Source: an uncultured Eubacteriales bacterium
GTDB taxonomy: Bacteria > Bacillota > Clostridia > Oscillospirales > Oscillospiraceae
Length of the DNA stretch: 16,387 nt
Assembly: GCA_905201305.1 (NCBI GenBank)
Contig: CAJKNS010000019.1
Span: 1-16,387, forward strand
Direction of reading: 5' to 3'
The position numbers and the translations under genes are program-made. The notes beneath the pieces are model-generated. The model had not been told where the DNA came from and made no database searches. It saw nothing but the letters and a program-made list of their open reading frames with translations. The first letter of the stretch is position 1. Each line of letters opens with the position of its first letter. This document shows positions 13,718-16,387 of this stretch, one piece after another.

Positions 13718-14461
13718 TTAATTCCCCAGCGCGGCATATACCTGATCCGTAACAGGCTCCAGCCATTCGTTGGAGGGCTCCTCACCGGGCACCTCCACCG
13801 CCAGATGACTGAACCAGCAGTCCTTCTTGGCGCCGTGCCAATGCTTCACCTCTGCGGGAATGGTGACCACATCGCCAGGCTTCAGGCTCTGAGCAGGCTT
13901 GCCCTCCTCCTGATACCAGCCCTCGCCGTCCACGCAGACCAGCAGCTGACCGCCGCCTTTTTTCGCATGATGGATATGCCAGTTGTTCCGGCAGCCGGGC
14001 TCAAAGGTCACGTTGGCAATGAATACGGTCTTCTGGGGATTAGTCAGGGGATTCAGATAGCTCTTGCCGATGAAATACTTGGCATACGCGGTGTTCTCCT
14101 GTCCCAGTCCAAAAAAGCCGCCATGCTCCTCTGCTTCCGTCACGTCCGCATAGACCTCTTTTGCCATCTGGAACGCAGCCCAGGCGTTGGGCCAGCCGGC
14201 ATAGAACGCAATATGGGTCAGGATTTCCGCCATTTCCGTTTTGGTGACGCCGTTGTTTCTGGCGCTCTGGAGATGATATTGCAGGGAGCTGTCCACAATG
14301 TCCTTGCCGATCAGAGCGGAAATGGTGACAACGGAACGAATCTTCAGCGAAAGCTTGTCCTCCCGGGACCACACCTCGCCAAAGAGCACATCATCATTGA
14401 GCTGGGCAAATTTCGGTGCAAACTCCCCCAGGGCGTCTCTGCCTGCCGTCTGCTTTACCAT
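13718..14461 (-). CDS. Carboxymuconolactone decarboxylase-like / cupin fusion protein
   Basis: This 247-residue cytoplasmic protein joins an N-terminal carboxymuconolactone decarboxylase (CMD) domain (about 25-105, with LSLKIRSVVTISALIGK and NNGVTKTEMAEILTHIAFYAGWPNAWAAF) to a C-terminal cupin domain (about 150-225). The CMD part lacks a CxxC pair, so it is not an AhpD-type peroxidase partner. The cupin has His162 and His164 in motif 1 (NNWHIHH), Gln172 where a metal-binding Glu is usual, and PAEVKHWHG (His207, His209) in motif 2, so it may still bind a metal. Such fusions are widespread in Firmicutes, and their substrates are mostly unknown. The start at 14461 has AAGGAGG 7 nt upstream; a longer frame to 14653 would cross the divergent promoter and lysR start. 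A divergent LysR gene next door is the likely regulator. Confidence 0.88.
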   Translation of the reverse strand: MVKQTAGRDALGEFAPKFAQLNDDVLFGEVWSREDKLSLKIRSVVTISALIGKDIVDSSLQYHLQSARNNGVTKTEMAEILTHIAFYAGWPNAWAAFQMAKEVYADVTEAEEHGGFFGLGQENTAYAKYFIGKSYLNPLTNPQKTVFIANVTFEPGCRNNWHIHHAKKGGGQLLVCVDGEGWYQEEGKPAQSLKPGDVVTIPAEVKHWHGAKKDCWFSHLAVEVPGEEPSNEWLEPVTDQVYAALGN

Positions 14462-14490
14462 AAGAATTCCTCCTTCATATGTTCTCGCAG

Positions 14491-14530
14491 GACGGGACGA
14501 CGCCACAGCATACCATGGTGCCGTCCCGTC
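14491..14530 (-). other. Strong hairpin in the 5' leader of the CMD-cupin gene
   Basis: GACGGGACG and CGTCCCGTC are perfect 9-bp arms, continued inward to a stem of about 15 bp with one G-U pair and one mismatch around a 10-nt loop. It ends about 12 nt upstream of the AAGGAGG of the CMD-cupin gene and is followed by no T-run. It may stabilise the message or be a regulatory structure. Confidence 0.55.
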
Positions 14531-14554
14531 TGCAAATCTATCTGTCCTATATTG

Positions 14555-14560
14555 ATTGTA
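14555..14560 (-). promoter_or_regulatory. Candidate -10 box of the CMD-cupin gene
   Basis: TACAAT on the minus strand has no good -35 box at 17 or 18 nt, as is common for promoters that need an activator. Transcription would start near 14548, placing the inverted repeat at 14601-14625 about 65 bp upstream, where LysR-type regulators usually bind. Confidence 0.4.
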
Positions 14561-14572
14561 CGCAGGGTCGCG

Positions 14573-14601
14573 TTGACATGGAAGTATCAATGTGGTAATA
14601 T
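14573..14601 (+). promoter_or_regulatory. Promoter of the lysR-type regulator gene
   Basis: Perfect TTGACA (14573-14578) and TAATAT (14596-14601) are 17 nt apart, placing the start of transcription near 14608, about 33 nt before the ATG. Confidence 0.75.
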
Positions 14602-14625
14602 CGTATAAACCAAAAAGCAATACGA
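14601..14625. promoter_or_regulatory. Inverted repeat, candidate LysR operator
   Basis: TCGTAT-N13-ATACGA is a perfect 6-bp dyad overlapping the end of the -10 box and the transcription start of the regulator. Binding here would allow self-repression, and its distance from the CMD-cupin -10 box fits activation of that gene. Confidence 0.5.
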
Positions 14626-14640
14626 ACAGGAGGGAGCCCG

Positions 14641-15525
14641 ATGTATCATCCACTTCTGAAAACCTTTGTCGCCGTGGCGGACTGCGGCAGCTTCAACAAG
14701 GCGGCAGACCAGCTGTTTATCTCTCCCCCGTCGGTGATGAAGCAGGTGAACAATCTGGAAAAGCATCTGGGACTAAGGCTGCTGGAACGCACCAATCAGG
14801 GCATCCGTCTCACTGCCGCCGGTCAGATCATCTACCGGTATGCCCAGAAATTCTTTGCTGAATCCGACCGCGCCATTCAGGATGCACGGAACGCAGAAGC
14901 CCAGCAAAACGCCACCTTCTCCATTGGCAGCTCACTTCTGAACCCCTGCAAGCCCTTTGTGGACCTGTGGTATCAAATCAACCACGATTTTCCGGGCTGC
15001 AAGCTGCAAATTGTACCCTTTGAGGACGATCACAAGGGCATTCTGTCGGAAATCTCCGCGCTGGGCACCAAGTTCGATCTGCTGGTAGGCGTCTGCGATT
15101 CGGCGCTGTGGCTGGATCATTGCCGTTTTCTCCCCCTGGGCAGCTATCAGCACTGCGTTGCCGTATCCCGGGAACACCCGTTGGCGTCCCGCGCCCATCT
15201 GACCATTCGGGATCTCTATGGACAAACGCTGATGATGGTAAAGCAGGGGGATTCGCCGGTGGTGGACGCCATTCGCACTGAAGTCAGCCGGCATCCGGAG
15301 ATCCATATTGAGGATACCCCGCAGTTTTATGATATTGAGGTATTCAACCGCTGTCAGGCAACCATGTCGGTGATGCTCACCATCCAGTGCTGGCAGGACG
15401 TCCATCCGGCGCTGGTCACCATTCCCATGGACTGGGATTATCCCATTTCCTACGGGCTTTTGTATCCCCTGGAGCCACGCCCACAGGTGCAGCGGCTGAT
15501 CGACGCCGTTGCCGCCATGCAATAA
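14641..15525 (+). CDS. LysR family transcriptional regulator
   Basis: This 294-residue DNA-binding protein has the LysR N-terminal helix-turn-helix (about 1-60: LLKTFVAVADCGSFNKAADQLFISPPSVMKQVNNLEKHLGLRLLER) followed by a linker helix and a periplasmic-binding-like effector domain (about 90-290). Its helix-turn-helix departs from the usual AAxxLxxSQPAxS form (ISPPSVMKQV), but the fold is clear. AGGAGG lies about 8 nt before the ATG. It is divergent from the CMD-cupin gene and shares a 179-bp control region containing a dyad, so it likely regulates that gene and itself. The effector is unknown. A terminator lies 4 nt after the stop codon. Confidence 0.93.
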   Translation: MYHPLLKTFVAVADCGSFNKAADQLFISPPSVMKQVNNLEKHLGLRLLERTNQGIRLTAAGQIIYRYAQKFFAESDRAIQDARNAEAQQNATFSIGSSLLNPCKPFVDLWYQINHDFPGCKLQIVPFEDDHKGILSEISALGTKFDLLVGVCDSALWLDHCRFLPLGSYQHCVAVSREHPLASRAHLTIRDLYGQTLMMVKQGDSPVVDAIRTEVSRHPEIHIEDTPQFYDIEVFNRCQATMSVMLTIQCWQDVHPALVTIPMDWDYPISYGLLYPLEPRPQVQRLIDAVAAMQ

Positions 15526-15529
15526 ACGA

Positions 15530-15562
15530 AAAACGCAGTGTTCAAAGGGGCACTGCGTTTTC
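15530..15562. terminator. Bidirectional terminator between lysR and the MATE pseudogene
   Basis: AAAACGCAGTG and CACTGCGTTTT form a perfect 11-bp stem with a 10-nt loop. T-rich sequence follows on the plus strand (TTTTCTATTT) and on the minus strand (TTTTTCG), so it can serve both convergent genes. Confidence 0.85.
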
Positions 15563-15565
15563 TAT

Positions 15566-16209
15566 TTATATTGTGTTGTTCCGTCGGCTCCGTTCCCACA
15601 GCATCGCACCCCACATCAGCAGCGTCGTCACCACCCAGGAGATTGGAAACACCACAAACAGGTTCAGCAGCACATTCATTCCGCCCGATGCCGTGAGAAT
15701 CAAAAAGGGGCGGCGGCTATCCCCTCTTGCCCGCAGAATCCCCGCGCCAAAGTCATAGAGCATCAGCGCCGGATAGCCCGCAAAATAAATTCTCAGGTAT
15801 AAGACCGCCTGATCCAGAATTCCTTCGGGGGTATGAATCAGTGTCAGCAGCGGACGGGCAAGCCACTGCCCAACGCTCCGGCAATGCCCAGCAGCAGTGC
15901 AAGCCCCAGCGCCGTATGGATCGCCTCCCCAATGGCATCCTTTCGTTCCCCGCCAATGCACTTTGCCAGCAGCACGTTTGCCCCCACTGCCAGCCCCAGA
16001 GACAAACTCACCAGCAGTGCAACGATTTCTCCGTTTGTTCCCACTGCCGCCAGTGCATTGGCGTCGGCAAATCTTCCCACCACCGCAGTATCCGCCGCAT
16101 TAAACAGCTGTTGGAGCATACTGCTGGCGGCAATGGGCATTGCAAACCGAACGAGCTTGCCCATCAGCGGCCCTTCCAGCATATTTATGGACGTTTTCCC
16201 GGGTTTCAT
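15566..16209 (-). pseudogene. MATE family efflux transporter, frameshifted and internally deleted
   Basis: Intact MATE transporters export drugs or metabolites using Na+ or H+ and have about 440-460 residues in 12 membrane helices. The N-terminal frame, from the ATG at 16209, is clearly MATE: MLEGPLMGKLVRFAMPIAASSMLQQLFNAADTAVVGRF, then TNGEIVALLVSLSLGLAVGANVLLAKCIGG. Near 15870-15885 the reading frame breaks and family sequence continues in another frame (GQWLARPLLTLIHTPEGILDQAVLYLRIYFAGYP), consistent with loss of one base. That second frame then passes from GGMNVLLNLFVVF directly to PISWVVTTLLMWGAMLW, which resembles the extreme C-terminus, so roughly 200 residues in the middle appear deleted (junction near 15641-15655). 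As read, translation would stop at 15844 after 121 residues. A non-functional remnant is by far the likeliest reading. Confidence 0.88.
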
Positions 16210-16245
16210 CTTTCATCCCCCGCAATTCAAAAAAGCATCGGACAT

Positions 16246-16251
16246 ATTGTA
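16246..16251 (-). promoter_or_regulatory. Candidate -10 box of the MATE pseudogene
   Basis: TACAAT on the minus strand, 37 nt upstream of the ATG at 16209, without a good -35 box. The inverted repeat at 16278-16296 is centred about 48 bp upstream of the implied start. Confidence 0.35.
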
Positions 16252-16277
16252 GCACCGGCTTTATGATGAGAAAAGCG

Positions 16278-16296
16278 AATATTTCAGATAAATATT
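16278..16296. promoter_or_regulatory. Inverted repeat, candidate LysR operator
   Basis: AATATTT-N5-AAATATT is a perfect 7-bp dyad in the divergent gap between the MATE pseudogene and the second LysR gene, and contains the T-N11-A spacing (T16282, A16294) typical of LysR binding sites. Confidence 0.5.
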
Positions 16297-16327
16297 ATTA
16301 CAAAACCAGATAGATTGAGGGATTCCT

Positions 16328-16387
16328 ATGGATATGAACGGGCTGAAGTACCTTGCCTTTGTCAAAACCGTTGAATATGGCAGGGTT
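16328..16387 (+). CDS. LysR family transcriptional regulator, first 20 codons (runs off window)
   Basis: The visible residues MDMNGLKYLAFVKTVEYGRV match the first helix and turn of a LysR-type helix-turn-helix domain, where the pattern L..F..V.E.GS normally occurs. GAGGG lies 6 nt before the ATG. It is divergent from the MATE pseudogene with a dyad between them, the usual arrangement of a LysR regulator and its target. Only 60 nt are seen, so the call rests on this short match and on context. Confidence 0.65.
   Translation, partial: MDMNGLKYLAFVKTVEYGRV

Noticed and set aside
14462..14653. N-terminal extension of the CMD-cupin gene to 14653
   Set aside because: It would overlap the lysR start and run through the divergent promoters; the ATG at 14461 has a strong AAGGAGG and begins at the expected family position.
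15844..15961. Programmed frameshift as the explanation of the split MATE gene
   Set aside because: No slippery sequence or stimulatory structure was seen at the break, and the separate internal deletion indicates decay.
1..16387. CRISPR arrays, tRNA or rRNA genes, phage genes, toxin-antitoxin or defence systems
   Set aside because: No regularly spaced repeats, no RNA-gene-like sequence, and no protein of these classes was recognised on either strand.

Overview
The window looks like a chromosomal segment of a Gram-positive anaerobe of the class Clostridia, probably in or near the Oscillospirales. This is inferred from the moderately high GC content, the strong AGGAGG-type ribosome binding sites, the two-subunit iron-sulfur serine dehydratase (sdaAB/sdaAA), lipobox solute-binding proteins and an SLH-domain surface protein. 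No rRNA or tRNA gene, CRISPR array or phage gene was seen, and no transposase gene.

Layout. Positions 1-425 hold the 5' part of a P-type cation ATPase on the minus strand. Upstream of it on the same strand are a secreted SLH/Ig-like/M15-peptidase protein (525-1976), an orphan sugar-type solute-binding lipoprotein (2147-3925), prephenate dehydrogenase (4226-5083) and an AEC-family transporter (5165-6109). A complete branched-chain amino acid ABC transporter operon follows, also on the minus strand, transcribed livJ-livH-livM-livG-livF (11485 down to 6394). From a roughly 470-bp divergent control region, sdaAB-sdaAA runs on the plus strand (11954-13493). After a terminator come a minus-strand CMD-cupin fusion gene (13718-14461), a divergent LysR regulator (14641-15525), a decayed MATE efflux gene (15566-16209, minus) and the first codons of a second LysR regulator (16328 onward).

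How the genes relate. Amino acid metabolism is the theme of the middle: uptake of branched-chain amino acids, deamination of serine to pyruvate, and tyrosine synthesis. The two right-hand units each have a LysR gene divergent from a presumed target, with an inverted repeat in the shared promoter region; the target of the second has become a pseudogene.

The most interesting structure is a pair of 160-bp palindromic elements (6141-6300 and 13535-13694). Each has GGCAATACC/GGTGTTGCC ends, a conserved 24-nt apex, and is bordered by a 4-bp direct repeat (TTAG and TTAT). Both fold along their whole length into one hairpin, and the inner stems differ in sequence while keeping complementarity. They look like non-autonomous hairpin (MITE-type) elements. 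One sits in the inferred 5' leader of the AEC transporter and the other in the T-tract of the serine dehydratase terminator.
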